From assembly GCF_024300625.1 (NCBI RefSeq), contig NZ_CP101322.1:881992-945991 (forward strand): a stretch of 64,000 nucleotides of DNA, read 5' to 3'. A model generated the notes under the pieces. It worked only from the letters and a program-made list of their open reading frames with translations. It did not search any database and was not told the origin of the DNA. This document shows positions 8,935 through 17,528 of the stretch, one piece after another. Made by a program: the position numbers and the translations under genes. This DNA is from Halovivax gelatinilyticus. Lineage in GTDB: Archaea > Halobacteriota > Halobacteria > Halobacteriales > Natrialbaceae. How positions within the stretch are numbered: the stretch's first letter is position 1; the number at the start of each line of letters is the position of its first letter.

Positions 8935-10111
8935 ACGTAGATTCGACCCACAGTAGTCGTGTCGAGTGGTCGTCCCCGACGGTTCGACCGGCGACGGATT
9001 GGCGCGACGAATCGGATTCGCCGTCCGGATCGACCGACGTGACGGTCTCGTCACGATCGACCGCCTCGTCGGAGACGGTGAGCGAGAACGCCTCGCCGCC
9101 GTCGATCGAGACGTCATCGAAGCGATTGTCGGTGGATTCGTCTCGTGCGTAGATCGCCCACCGCCCGTTATCCTCGGCGGTGACGTCCTCGAAGCGGTTG
9201 TCGGGGGCCGCGTACAGCCAGATCGCGCTCGGATCGTCCATGATCGGATTGTCACCGACGGTCTTCGAGACCGAGACGTCGACGAGTTCGTTCGCACCAG
9301 CGTAGCCGAGGGCGACGCCCGCGAACGCGCTTCGATCCGCGTCGACGGCGTCGAGGCGGTTCTCGTCGGCGTGAAGCAGCGTGATTCCGGTGTTATCCGC
9401 GATCGACCTGACGGCGGAGAGTGCGTTTCGGTCCGAGCCCTCGAGGACGACGCCGTCACCTCGGTTGCGGCTCACGTCGACGTCGTCGACGCGGTTTTCG
9501 AACGAGTCGACCAGCGCGATCCCCCCGCGGCCGTTTCTGGCGGCGACGCAGGTGTCGACGGTACTGTCCGTCGTATCACTGAAGACGATTCCTTCGGCCT
9601 CGTTCGCCACGGCGGCCGCGTCCGCGACCGTCGAATCCGTCGCGCCGGAGACGGCGATGCCGTCGACGTTGTCTACGGCGGTGACGTTCTCGATCGAACA
9701 CCCCGCCGCGCCGTCGACGCCGACGCCGGTGTCCCAGGTCGAAACCGTCAGGTTACGGATCGTCGCGTTTCGAGCGGATTCACCGACGGCGACGCCAGTG
9801 CCGAACTTGCGGTCGCCTCTGGACGGAATCGTCATCCGGTGAAAGCGCTCTCTCGCGTCCGGATCCATCGTCAACTCGTGTCCCCAGCCGTCGACGACCA
9901 CGTCCGCGGCCCGAATCTCGATGCAATCGAACGTCGTGGCGACGACATCGTCGGAGAGCGCGTACCGACCCGGCTCCGTTATCTCGGCACAGTCGTGGAT
10001 CTCGGTGGCGTCGTCACGGTCGGTCGATGCGGCCGGGAACGCGCCCAATACGCCGGCGACGACCCCACCGGCTCGCAGCAGCGATCGTCGCGTCGGCCGT
10101 GTCTCGTCCAT
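8906..10111 (-). CDS. Tat-exported parallel beta-helix (NosD-like) protein
   Basis: A 401-residue secreted protein. The N-terminus TRRSLLRAGG with a following hydrophobic stretch is a Tat signal, exporting it folded. The rest consists of about ten repeats of roughly 22 residues, rich in Asn, Asp and Val (for example NATIRNLTVSTWDTG, NVDGIAVSGATDSTV), typical of right-handed beta-helix carbohydrate-binding or lyase proteins of the NosD/CASH type. Pectate-lyase-like catalytic residues were not identified, so polysaccharide binding is as likely as cleavage. It overlaps the SDR gene tail to tail. Confidence 0.8.
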   Translation of the reverse strand: MDETRPTRRSLLRAGGVVAGVLGAFPAASTDRDDATEIHDCAEITEPGRYALSDDVVATTFDCIEIRAADVVVDGWGHELTMDPDARERFHRMTIPSRGDRKFGTGVAVGESARNATIRNLTVSTWDTGVGVDGAAGCSIENVTAVDNVDGIAVSGATDSTVADAAAVANEAEGIVFSDTTDSTVDTCVAARNGRGGIALVDSFENRVDDVDVSRNRGDGVVLEGSDRNALSAVRSIADNTGITLLHADENRLDAVDADRSAFAGVALGYAGANELVDVSVSKTVGDNPIMDDPSAIWLYAAPDNRFEDVTAEDNGRWAIYARDESTDNRFDDVSIDGGEAFSLTVSDEAVDRDETVTSVDPDGESDSSRQSVAGRTVGDDHSTRLLWVESTFSSPASRRW

Positions 10112-10219
10112 CGGCGGTCACCACGCACCTTCACGTGATCGATTACCAAAGAGGGTCGCGTGGCACACGACATCGTCACGTCGCACTCGAAGCGTCCCAA
10201 CGAACCACTCACCGGTCGA

Positions 10220-10873
10220 TCACCGGCCGCCGGTTCCGAACTCGGCGTCGACCATCGTCGCCTGGCCGCGCCTGAGCAGGTCCGACGCGGTCGACGCCGC
10301 ACACCCCAGTTCGGCCGCGACGTCCGCCAGGCTCGCCTCGCGGGGAACGGCGTAGTAGCCGAGTTCCCACGCGGTTTTCATCGCCTCACGCTGCGTTTCG
10401 GTGAGCGGCGGTCCGGTGAGCTGGGGGATCGATCCGACCGAGAGTACGTCCATCTCTATGGCGTCCGGAATGGCCTCGCTCACCTCGCGGAAATCCTCGG
10501 ACGTCATCACGAGTGAGAGGATCATCCGCCGGTCGGATCGGTACTCGATCGGGTAGACGACGGCGATCCGGTCCCGTCCCAGCGCGTCGGCGAGCGCGCG
10601 GTTCGACGGGTCGAGGTCGTGTCGAATGTAGGTGTAACAGCCGCCGTCGTCGGCGGGGTAGACCTCGTATTCGTCGATCTCGACGTCGGACGCGAGCGCC
10701 TCCCGGTAGACCGTCTCGTCGCCGTCGACGTAGTTGATCGCCGTCTCCCGTCCGTCCTCGACGCTGATGTACAGCAGCAACTCCCGGTCGATCTCGGGCG
10801 TGCGACAGACGAGGTCGTGGATCGGGTGGATCGTCTCGGGCGTGTGGCGGATGGCGAGACGGACGGCGTTCAT
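10220..10873 (-). CDS. HTH-10 (Bat-like) transcriptional regulator
   Basis: A 217-residue regulator of the bacterio-opsin-activator type. The N-terminal two thirds form the mixed alpha/beta sensor region usual in this family. The C-terminus has the HTH-10 domain, beginning LTETQREAMKTAWELGYYAVPRE and running through the helix-turn-helix LADVAAELGCAASTASDLLRRG. The ATG at 10873 is favoured over an earlier in-frame start at 10897. The target genes are unknown; the adjacent exported beta-helix gene lies downstream on the same strand. Confidence 0.85.
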   Translation of the reverse strand: MNAVRLAIRHTPETIHPIHDLVCRTPEIDRELLLYISVEDGRETAINYVDGDETVYREALASDVEIDEYEVYPADDGGCYTYIRHDLDPSNRALADALGRDRIAVVYPIEYRSDRRMILSLVMTSEDFREVSEAIPDAIEMDVLSVGSIPQLTGPPLTETQREAMKTAWELGYYAVPREASLADVAAELGCAASTASDLLRRGQATMVDAEFGTGGR

Positions 10874-11058
10874 ACCGTCTGTGACCGGCGGGTCCACGTA
10901 AGCGTTCTCGCTCGCCGGTCCGCCGAAGTGTCCTGGTCAGTTCCGGTGACCCGCCCGTACGGCCGGCGACGAGGGTGGCCACTCGCCGTCCGGAGTGCGC
11001 TGACCTGTCGGCCCGAGTGACTGACCACCTATTTCCCGGCAGCCCTCGTCGTCCGTGT

Positions 11059-11583
11059 ATGGGAACGAAGCTCATTTCCTACGACGCGAACGTGCCGGGA
11101 ACGGCGGTCGGAGAGACGTTTCGGTGGCTCGCCGAACAGTTCGATCGAACCGAAGCGGTCGCGCTCGCTGACGACACCGAGACGGTCTCTCTCGGCCTGT
11201 CGGAATCGGTTCGTCTCGAACTCGAGGGTGAGCGTGACGGCGAGGGCGGCGTCGAACTCCGCGTCTCGGTCACCTGGCCGTCGGATGCCGTCGAACGGAG
11301 CGACGGCGACGGGTCCGACGAGTTCGCCGCGGCGCTTTCGTCGGCGGTGGATCGGAGCGACACGGCGGCACCCGAGCCGGCTGCGAGCCAGGCCACGTTC
11401 GAGCTGTACGAAGACCGGGCCGACGAGTGGCGGTGGCGACTCGTCCATCGAAACGGCAACATCATCGCCGACGGCGGCGAGGGTTATACGAGCAAACAGA
11501 ACGCCAGAAAGGGCATTCGGAGCGTGAAAGCGAACGCAGCTGGAGCCGAAGTGATCGAACTCCAGCGGGAAACAGACGAGTGA
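11059..11583 (+). CDS. Amphi-Trp-like plus DUF1508 (YegP-type) protein
   Basis: A 174-residue two-part protein. Residues 15-80 resemble the amphi-Trp domain: a helix with FRWLAEQFDRTEAVAL, then strands ending LRVSVTW. Residues 112-170 form a DUF1508/UPF0339 unit, with FELYEDRADEWRWRLVHRNGNII and TSKQNARKGIRSVK. DUF1508 proteins are small alpha/beta proteins of uncertain function. An acidic linker joins the parts. The ATG at 11059 lies where the protein-like sequence begins. Confidence 0.8.
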   Translation: MGTKLISYDANVPGTAVGETFRWLAEQFDRTEAVALADDTETVSLGLSESVRLELEGERDGEGGVELRVSVTWPSDAVERSDGDGSDEFAAALSSAVDRSDTAAPEPAASQATFELYEDRADEWRWRLVHRNGNIIADGGEGYTSKQNARKGIRSVKANAAGAEVIELQRETDE

Positions 11584-11600
11584 CGCCGAAGGAGTAGACG

Positions 11601-11695
11601 AACGTGCGGGCGACGGTGGAGACGCTAACGCAGGCGAGCGTGGGGCGACGTCGGAGACGGCGGGATAGTCGAACGGGCGGCCGACGGTGGAGACG
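11601..11695. repeat. Short imperfect direct repeat, 24 nt x 2
   Basis: Positions 11601-11624 and 11672-11695 match at 22 of 24 bases, and share the core cgacggtggagacg. They lie in the gap between the DUF1508 gene and the convergent zinc-ribbon gene. No promoter or coding role is apparent. Confidence 0.6.
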
Positions 11696-11810
11696 TCGAC
11701 TCGAACTCGGAACTACCATCTCGAGGTGATCGAGCGCAGGCGGGAACCCGGAGTAGACTGCCGCCGTCACCTCCGAGCGACCGAGTCGGTACCTATCGAT
11801 TCGATCGCCG

Positions 11811-12014
11811 TCACGCTCGACGCTCACCGATCACCTCGTCGCTCAATTCCAGCAATCCGATCGCGGCGAGACAGTCGAGACAGATGGTGCGCTCGACGTC
11901 ACGATACCGATGGCGGACGTCGCGTCGGTGGGTCACGGAGAGGCGGACGCGGCCGCCACGACGCGTATCGGTACAGCGATAGCACACAGGTCCGGCGGAC
12001 GGTCTGTCGGTCAT
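11811..12014 (-). CDS. Small zinc-ribbon-like protein
   Basis: A 67-residue acidic/basic mixed protein with two CxxC pairs, VCYRCTD near residue 10 and ICLDCLAA near residue 48. This spacing fits a single tetra-cysteine zinc site. Such micro-proteins are common in haloarchaea, and some affect motility or stress responses, but no specific family is assigned here. Start at ATG 12014, 5' of the first cysteine pair. Transcribed away from the structured region at 12136-12231. Confidence 0.6.
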   Translation of the reverse strand: MTDRPSAGPVCYRCTDTRRGGRVRLSVTHRRDVRHRYRDVERTICLDCLAAIGLLELSDEVIGERRA

Positions 12015-12135
12015 CCACGTACCCCCGGCTCCCCAATCGAAGATTCCAAACTCGGGCCGGACCGTAGCCGAAGCTGTCGATACCACAGGCGTGCGAGACC
12101 TTTTTGTCTCGGTGGTTTGTACGCAATCATGGCAA

Positions 12136-12231
12136 CCAAGCCGCTCCGCTTGGAAGCCACGTCTCGGGTGTCATCACCACCCGGGACATTCTCAGCGCAT
12201 GTCCCCGCGTCAGTTGTGGAGCGTGGCTTCC
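12136..12231. repeat. Nested inverted repeats in a 446-base gene-free stretch; possible structured RNA
   Basis: Three stems are visible. Perfect 10-bp arms at 12152-12161 (ggaagccacg) and 12222-12231 enclose a second stem, 12161-12170 with 12178-12187 (nine Watson-Crick pairs and one G-U, 7-base loop). A 6-bp hairpin lies at 12136-12141/12148-12153 and would compete with the outer stem. A TATA-like acgattatata follows at 12251-12261, and a small cggta/taccg hairpin lies near 12422-12438. No ORF in 12015-12460 looks coding. It could be a non-coding RNA, a terminator complex or a mobile-element relic. Confidence 0.45.
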
Positions 12232-12460
12232 GTTCGTACCGTACCAATCAACGATTATATAACTACCGGTGGCTGTAACGAGTGGCTGTTCGGGGATGGG
12301 TTGGTGAGAAATTTCTCGCTGTTGAGCGCGTTAATGGGTCTATCGAGGGGTACGATCGACGACGGCACAGAGGGATAATTGAGGACCTTCCGACAAACGG
12401 GGGATAGCGAGGGTAGTCGCGGCGGTAATGTTAATACCGACGTGACTAGAGCGTTTTCAC

Positions 12461-12919
12461 ATGAGCGATCAGTCGCTCACCACGGGCGTTCACCGATCGC
12501 TGTCGTCGATCGGTGATACACCGCTGGTGGTGGCCACACTCGTCGGTGCGATCGGACTCCTCGTCGGCCTTTCGCTCCCCTGGCTCCAGCCCGATCCGGC
12601 TCGCGAGACGATACGCCTCGTGTACATCCCCGGGATGGACGCGGGATTCGAAGTGGACGCAACGCTCGTGTTACTCCTGTTAGTCGCCGCCTCGGTGGCG
12701 GCGGGGCTACTGCGAGGGCGCTCACGACTCACTGGCGCCGCCCTGGTGCTCACAGGAGTGGCAACGATCGCGCTTCCGACGTACCTCCTGGTCGATATCT
12801 ACCTCGCATACGGAGGCGAGTTTATCCCCGATATCGGCAGTTTCGTGACGATCGCGAGCGGTCTCATCTTGCTCGTCACCGGCCTGATCGTACTCGGTAC
12901 GGGGCGATCTGATCGGTGA
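12461..12919 (+). CDS. Four-helix membrane protein, unknown
   Basis: A 152-residue integral membrane protein. Hydrophobic segments lie at about 24-42, 66-85, 92-112 and 128-146. The outside loop between helices 1 and 2 is polar, with RETIRLVYIPGMDAGFEVD. The short N-terminus is cytoplasmic-like and the C-terminus ends in GTGRSDR. No family recognised. Preceded by the AT-rich stretch 12420-12450 (gcggtaatgttaatacc), which probably holds its promoter. Confidence 0.65.
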   Translation: MSDQSLTTGVHRSLSSIGDTPLVVATLVGAIGLLVGLSLPWLQPDPARETIRLVYIPGMDAGFEVDATLVLLLLVAASVAAGLLRGRSRLTGAALVLTGVATIALPTYLLVDIYLAYGGEFIPDIGSFVTIASGLILLVTGLIVLGTGRSDR

Positions 12920-12938
12920 CGGCAGGCGGGTCGCCCTC

Positions 12939-13646
12939 TCACGCGAACGGCGAATCCTCGACCGTCTGGGCGCCGTAGCGTTCCCGGCGCGATTGGCGTT
13001 CGAGTTCCGCGTCGAGGTAGGACTCGAGCAGTTGCTGCTCGGCGGCCGTCTCGAAGGCGTAGAACGTGAAATTCGGATACATGCCGCCCAGATTCGTTCC
13101 GAAGTCGACGACGAGCCCGACGCGCGAGTCGTCCTCGACGGCGCGGTTACGATCTTCGAACGTCGACAGTTCGTCGCCGAGATCGTACTCGTCGGCGAAT
13201 TCGGGCGGACTCGCGTCGATCGAAAGGGAGTATCGATTCGGGTGGTACTGTTCGTCGAACGCGTCTCGGCCGTCGAGCGTGATCGTGTGCGCTTCGGGCA
13301 GTTGCCGGGGCCAGTCGTCGAGGTCAGTTCCGGGACCGCTGAACGTCTCGTCTACCGTTTCGCTGCCGCCGGGCAGAAATCCAAACGTCGGTCCAGTCGA
13401 ACCGACGATGGCTCGCGGCGATCGCGACGGCGGAACGTCCTCGTAGCGCTCGTCGAGGACGGTCTCGCCGTCGTGAGTGAGCGTCAGGTCGATCGTCCGC
13501 TCGTGTTCGAACGTGGAGTTGACCAGTCTGACGAACGCCAGCGGAAGGGCTCGATCGTCCTCGGAGAGACAGCCGGCGAGACCGCCGACGGCGGCGACCG
13601 GGACCGTCGCGAGCAAGCGACGGCGAGACGGGGTCGTGGCGGGCAT
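12939..13646 (-). CDS. Tat-exported lipoprotein, unknown family
   Basis: A 235-residue predicted lipoprotein. The Tat motif SRRRLLATV is followed by a hydrophobic stretch and the lipobox LAGC, so the mature protein would be lipid-anchored on the outer face of the membrane. The body is rich in beta strands, with RLVNSTFEHERTIDLTLTHDGETV, a pattern seen in haloarchaeal cell-surface proteins of immunoglobulin-like shape. No catalytic motif seen. The ATG at 13646 puts the twin arginines at residues 8-9; an earlier start at 13673 is possible. It is divergent from the sugar dehydrogenase at 13737, so the two may share a control region. Confidence 0.75.
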   Translation of the reverse strand: MPATTPSRRRLLATVPVAAVGGLAGCLSEDDRALPLAFVRLVNSTFEHERTIDLTLTHDGETVLDERYEDVPPSRSPRAIVGSTGPTFGFLPGGSETVDETFSGPGTDLDDWPRQLPEAHTITLDGRDAFDEQYHPNRYSLSIDASPPEFADEYDLGDELSTFEDRNRAVEDDSRVGLVVDFGTNLGGMYPNFTFYAFETAAEQQLLESYLDAELERQSRRERYGAQTVEDSPFA

Positions 13647-13702
13647 CGACACGAACACTCTCGTGTCAGCCAATAACGATTGGGGTGACGCCTACCCGGA
13701 CG

Positions 13703-13711
13703 AATTATTTT
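13703..13711 (+). promoter_or_regulatory. TATA element for the sugar dehydrogenase
   Basis: The AT-rich box aattatttt lies about 27-34 bases before the GTG at 13737. That is the spacing expected for a leaderless haloarchaeal transcript, and it supports this start over a TTG at 13710. Confidence 0.5.
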
Positions 13712-13736
13712 GGGCGTCGGCGTGGTACCTCGATCC

Positions 13737-14897
13737 GTGAACCGACGGACGCTGCTGGTCGCAGCCGGCGGTGCGCTCTCGACGGCCGTCGCCGGCTGTA
13801 CGAGTCGCTTCCAGGACGACGACCCGTTCGACGTCGAGGAACTCACCGACGCGGTGAGCCACCCGTGGGGACTCGCGTTCGTCCCGGAGACGGAACGACT
13901 GCTCGTCACGGAACTCGACGGCCGGCTCGTTCTCGTCGACCGCGAGGACGGCGCGGTCGAACCCGTCGACGGCACGCCCGCGGTCCACGCCGCCGGACAG
14001 GGCGGCCTGCTCGACGTCGCGCTCTCGCCAGACTTCGGGGACGACCCGTGGGTCTACCTGACCTACGCAGCCGCGAACGACGACGGCCAGTCGGCCACGC
14101 ACGTCGGACGCGGCCGGCTCGAATTCGGCGGCGAGGCGGAACTCGCCGAATTCGAGGCCCTGTTCGTCGTCGAGCCGTTCGTCGACTCGACGGCTCACTA
14201 CGGCTCGCGCGTCGGGTTCGGCCCGGACGGGGCGCTCTACGTGACGACCGGCGATCGCGGCTCGAAGGAATTCGGGCCGGACCACGTCTCGCAGGACGCA
14301 GAAAACGCGATCGGTGCGACACTCCGGCTCGAACCGGACGGCTCGATTCCCGAGGACAACCCGTTCGTCGACGAGCCCAACGTCGCGGACGCGATCTACA
14401 GCTACGGCCACCGAAACGTCCAGGGAATGGCCGTCCACCCCGAGACGGACGAGATCTGGCTGTCCGAACACGGCGAGGAGGACGGCGACGCCCTCCACGT
14501 GCTCGAGGCGGGCGAAAACTACGGCTGGCCGATCGCTCACACCGGCTGCGAGTACGGAACCGAGACCCCCGTCGGTGACGACCCGCACGAGCGCGACGAC
14601 GTGGTCGATCCGGTCTACGCCTGGGCGTGTACGAGCGGCGGCTTCCCGCCCGCCGGAATGACGTTCTACGACGACGAGGCGTTTCCCGACTGGCGCGGCG
14701 ACCTCTTCGTCGGCAATCTGGCGGGCGAGTACCTCGGTCGATTCGCGGTCGACGGAACCGACGTCGAAGAAGCCGACCCGCTGCTTTCGGACCGCGGGTG
14801 GCGCGTTCGAGACGTCGCGGTCGCCCCCGACACCGGATATCTTTACGTGCTCGTCGACGGAGCGGACGGCCCGGTCGTCCGTTTGAGTCCCGAGTAA
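13737..14897 (+). CDS. PQQ-type aldose sugar dehydrogenase-like lipoprotein
   Basis: A 386-residue exported protein of the soluble glucose/sorbosone dehydrogenase family, a six-bladed beta-propeller. An RR signal (NRRTLLVAAGG) and lipobox-like VAGC precede the domain. Typical family motifs are HPWGLAFVPE, LLVTELDGRL, GGLLDVALSPDF, RVGFGPDGALYVTTGDRG, SYGHRNVQGMA and LSEHGEEDGD. Such enzymes oxidise aldoses at the cell surface with pyrroloquinoline quinone, though haloarchaeal members are uncharacterised. Whether the host can make or import PQQ is not visible here. Confidence 0.85.
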   Translation: MNRRTLLVAAGGALSTAVAGCTSRFQDDDPFDVEELTDAVSHPWGLAFVPETERLLVTELDGRLVLVDREDGAVEPVDGTPAVHAAGQGGLLDVALSPDFGDDPWVYLTYAAANDDGQSATHVGRGRLEFGGEAELAEFEALFVVEPFVDSTAHYGSRVGFGPDGALYVTTGDRGSKEFGPDHVSQDAENAIGATLRLEPDGSIPEDNPFVDEPNVADAIYSYGHRNVQGMAVHPETDEIWLSEHGEEDGDALHVLEAGENYGWPIAHTGCEYGTETPVGDDPHERDDVVDPVYAWACTSGGFPPAGMTFYDDEAFPDWRGDLFVGNLAGEYLGRFAVDGTDVEEADPLLSDRGWRVRDVAVAPDTGYLYVLVDGADGPVVRLSPE

Positions 14898-15013
14898 CGA
14901 CGGGATCGCAACGCCCAGGTACGACGATACACTGTCCAATTTGCTCCTGGAATATCATCCTCATTGCTACCACCAGAAACTATGTATGGCGATTGCGACA
15001 ATCACGAACGTCG

Positions 15014-15292
15014 ATGGATCCGTTCACGCTTGGTCGGGCGCACGGGCGCAATCATCGTTCGTTTGTCCTCCTATTCGTGATTATTGTGAGCGCCATCATC
15101 TGGGCGACGCTGGTTCCGGGTGCCGCGCTTGTGATGGACGAGTACTGGGGAGTCGTGGTGTGGACATCCGTTTCCGTGATCGGCTGTTCCGGCTTCGGCT
15201 GTCAGTTCTGGTTTCTGCTCGTTCACCTCGTCTACGCACTACTCGTCGCCGTTGGGACGGTGGCAGTGGCCACCAGAATACATGATCGATGA
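15014..15292 (+). CDS. Small three-helix membrane protein
   Basis: A 92-residue hydrophobic protein with helices at about 17-40, 46-58 and 65-87. Two cysteines sit in SVIGCSGFGCQFWF between helices 2 and 3. No family recognised. The preceding 116 bases are less GC-rich than the surroundings and may carry its promoter. The gap 15293-15421 downstream shows no gene. Confidence 0.55.
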   Translation: MDPFTLGRAHGRNHRSFVLLFVIIVSAIIWATLVPGAALVMDEYWGVVVWTSVSVIGCSGFGCQFWFLLVHLVYALLVAVGTVAVATRIHDR

Positions 15293-15421
15293 GATCACTA
15301 GGAAACCAGATTCGGAGTACGCTCGTGCTCACCGCAGTAGACCACACACAGACCAATCCAGCCAGTATCTTCACGGTCGGCAGCCGCCGACGACGGTGTG
15401 AACGCCCACCTGCCGAACACC

Positions 15422-15868
15422 TCATCGGATCAACGTCACGCGGACCGGCGATCGAAACGCCACCACCTCGGTGACGCTCCCGAGCGCGATCTCGGAGTCG
15501 TCCGCCCGGCCGTGACTGCCCACTATCACGTGATCGACGTCGTTGTCTCGCACATAGTCGACGATGGCCCGGGCGGGTTCGTTGATCGCGACGGCGGTCG
15601 TCAGGTCGCGGTCGTGCTCGTCGGCGATCGCCCGCGCCTCGTCAAGAATCTCCTCCGCGTGCTCGTCGGCGCGATCGTACCACTCGCTTGAGCCGTGTGG
15701 CGGCTCTCTGGTAATCTCGACGTCCGACGCGTAGCCGTAGGCCGGATCGGTCGGATCGATGACGTGGAGGACGGTGATCTCGGCGTCCGGATGCTCCGTC
15801 AGCGCCACCTCGAGCGCCCGTTTCGAGAGCGGGGCCCCATCCATCGGAACGAGTAGGTTCGTGCTCAC
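15422..15868 (-). CDS. UspA-domain stress protein
   Basis: A 148-residue universal stress protein. The N-terminal strand is STNLLVPMDG, and the C-terminal ATP-binding signature reads GSHGRADDSEIALGSVTE, matching G-2x-G-9x-G-S/T. UspA proteins bind ATP or AMP and form dimers. The GTG at 15868 starts right at the first strand. No gene is seen in the 285 bases between this start and thiD. Confidence 0.9.
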   Translation of the reverse strand: MSTNLLVPMDGAPLSKRALEVALTEHPDAEITVLHVIDPTDPAYGYASDVEITREPPHGSSEWYDRADEHAEEILDEARAIADEHDRDLTTAVAINEPARAIVDYVRDNDVDHVIVGSHGRADDSEIALGSVTEVVAFRSPVRVTLIR

Positions 15869-16153
15869 CTCGAAACGTACGACTTCGACCGGTAAAGTAC
15901 GTCCATTCGCCGGCATCCGAGATAGTCACCTGAAACTGAAGAAGTATCGACCGACCCGCCACGTCGATCGCGCGGCGGTCAGTGTCACAATCCAGCGACC
16001 GGGACAGCGGTTCGCGCGGCTCGAGGCGACCCCATATTTCACCCGTGCGACGTTCGACCGTGACGACCCGGCGCCGTCAGCGCGCCCGCAACCGGGTATC
16101 GAGACGATCGTGCGTACACCACTGATTTGTACCACCAGATCATACGGACAACT

Positions 16154-17020
16154 ATGACCAGACCAACGCCAGTCAGCCCGCCGGTCGCCCTCTCGATCGC
16201 GGGCAGCGACTCCGGTGGCGGGGCCGGGATCCAGGCCGACCTGGGGTCGTTCGCCGCCCACGGCGTCTTCGGGACGACCGCGATCACCGCCGTCACCGCC
16301 CAGCACACGCGGGGAGTCGAATCGTCGTTCGTCCTGCCCACCGACGAGGTCGCCGCCCAGATCGACGCCGTCGTCTCCGACTTCGAGGTCGGCGCGGCCA
16401 AAACGGGGATGCTCGCGACGGCCGAACTCGTCTCGCTCGTCGCGGCGCGTGCGGCCGACGCGTCGTTCCCGCTGGTCGTCGATCCGGTGATGGTCGCAAC
16501 CTCGGGCGATCGGTTGCTCGACCGCGTTGCGGAGGAAGCGTACGAGGCCGTGATCGCCGAGGCCGCGGTCGTCACGCCGAACGCCGACGAAGCCGAGGTC
16601 CTGACCGGAATCGAGATCGGAGACGTCGACGCCGCCCGCGAGGCGGGCCGGACGCTGCTCGATATGGGCGCCGACGCGGCGCTCGTCAAGGGCGGACACG
16701 TCCCCGGTGAGACGGTCGTCGACGTCCTCGTCGTCGATCGCGACTCGCCGTACGCGGATGGCGAATCCGTCGACGGAGAACCGAGTGGGAGGGCGCTCGT
16801 CACGACGATCGAGCACCCGCGCGTCGAGACCGACGCGACCCACGGCTCGGGCTGTGCGCTCTCGGCCGCCATCGCCGCCCGTCTCGCCCGCGGCGAGTCG
16901 CTCACCGAAGCCGTCGAAGGGGCGACGGACTTCATCGCCCGCGCGATCTCCCGGCCATACGACGTCGGGCGGGGACCGGGCGCCGTGAATCCGTCCGCCG
17001 ACGTCGATCGGGGCGAATAG
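16154..17020 (+). CDS. thiD: Hydroxymethylpyrimidine (phosphate) kinase
   Basis: A 288-residue ThiD of the ribokinase-like fold. It phosphorylates HMP and HMP-phosphate in thiamine pyrophosphate synthesis. The N-terminus ALSIAGSDSGGGAGIQADL is the substrate site, followed by TAQHTRGV. VVDPVMVATSGDRLL and the C-terminal anion-hole motif THGSGCALSAAI are intact. It lacks the extra ThiN domain found in some archaeal ThiD proteins. An upstream ATG 16154 start is supported by the conserved N-terminal strand about ten residues in. Confidence 0.92.
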   Translation: MTRPTPVSPPVALSIAGSDSGGGAGIQADLGSFAAHGVFGTTAITAVTAQHTRGVESSFVLPTDEVAAQIDAVVSDFEVGAAKTGMLATAELVSLVAARAADASFPLVVDPVMVATSGDRLLDRVAEEAYEAVIAEAAVVTPNADEAEVLTGIEIGDVDAAREAGRTLLDMGADAALVKGGHVPGETVVDVLVVDRDSPYADGESVDGEPSGRALVTTIEHPRVETDATHGSGCALSAAIAARLARGESLTEAVEGATDFIARAISRPYDVGRGPGAVNPSADVDRGE

Positions 17021-17080
17021 CCGACACCACCCGTTCGAGTCCGTGCGAGCCTTTTTGCCGATTGCGACGTAGTCGACGGC

Positions 17081-17410
17081 ATGGTCGAGAGTCCGTTCGA
17101 CGTCGAGATTCGCGTCGGCGAGGTGACCGCCGCCGAGTCGTTCCCGGAGACGAACAAAGAGGCGATGACGAAGCTCTGGATCGACCTGGGTGACGAGGAA
17201 ATTCAGTCGGCTGCTCAGCTCGACTATCACTACGATCCCGACGACCTCGTCGGTCGACGCGTTCTCTGTGCGACGAACCTCGGGAGCGTTCGCATTGCCG
17301 GGTTCAAATCCGAGGCGCTAACCGTCGGCGTTCCGAGCGACGAGGGCTATCCCGTGCTGGTGTCCCCGGACGACGAAGTCGACGTCTCTCTGGGTGCGAT
17401 ATTGTACTGA
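17081..17410 (+). CDS. CsaA-like tRNA-binding domain protein
   Basis: A 109-residue OB-fold protein of the EMAP-II/CsaA type. The opening FDVEIRVGEVTAAESFPETNKEAMTKLWIDLG and the later RRVLCATNLGSVRIAGFKSEALTVG are characteristic. Stand-alone proteins of this kind form dimers and bind tRNA; a chaperone role was proposed for bacterial CsaA. The gene follows thiD on the same strand after 60 bases and may be expressed with it or alone. Confidence 0.85.
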   Translation: MVESPFDVEIRVGEVTAAESFPETNKEAMTKLWIDLGDEEIQSAAQLDYHYDPDDLVGRRVLCATNLGSVRIAGFKSEALTVGVPSDEGYPVLVSPDDEVDVSLGAILY

Positions 17411-17528
17411 CGACCGGAGTACGCCTGCGTAGGCGGCCGTCAGTCGAGGAGTCCGAGTTCGTATCCGTCAGCCGAACGGTCTAGCGACGGCCACCGATTT
17501 TATGACCGTTCCCAGCTATCGAAGCGTA

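Noticed and set aside
9910-10355. Arginine-rich plus-strand frames over the exported beta-helix gene and its upstream gap
   Set aside because: Composition (Arg, Ser, Pro rich) is that of shadow frames, opposite to the acidic bias of genuine genes here.
17299-17320. A gggttcaaatcc string resembling a tRNA T-arm
   Set aside because: It is inside the CsaA-like gene (codons for AGFKSE), and no acceptor stem or anticodon arm can be drawn around it.
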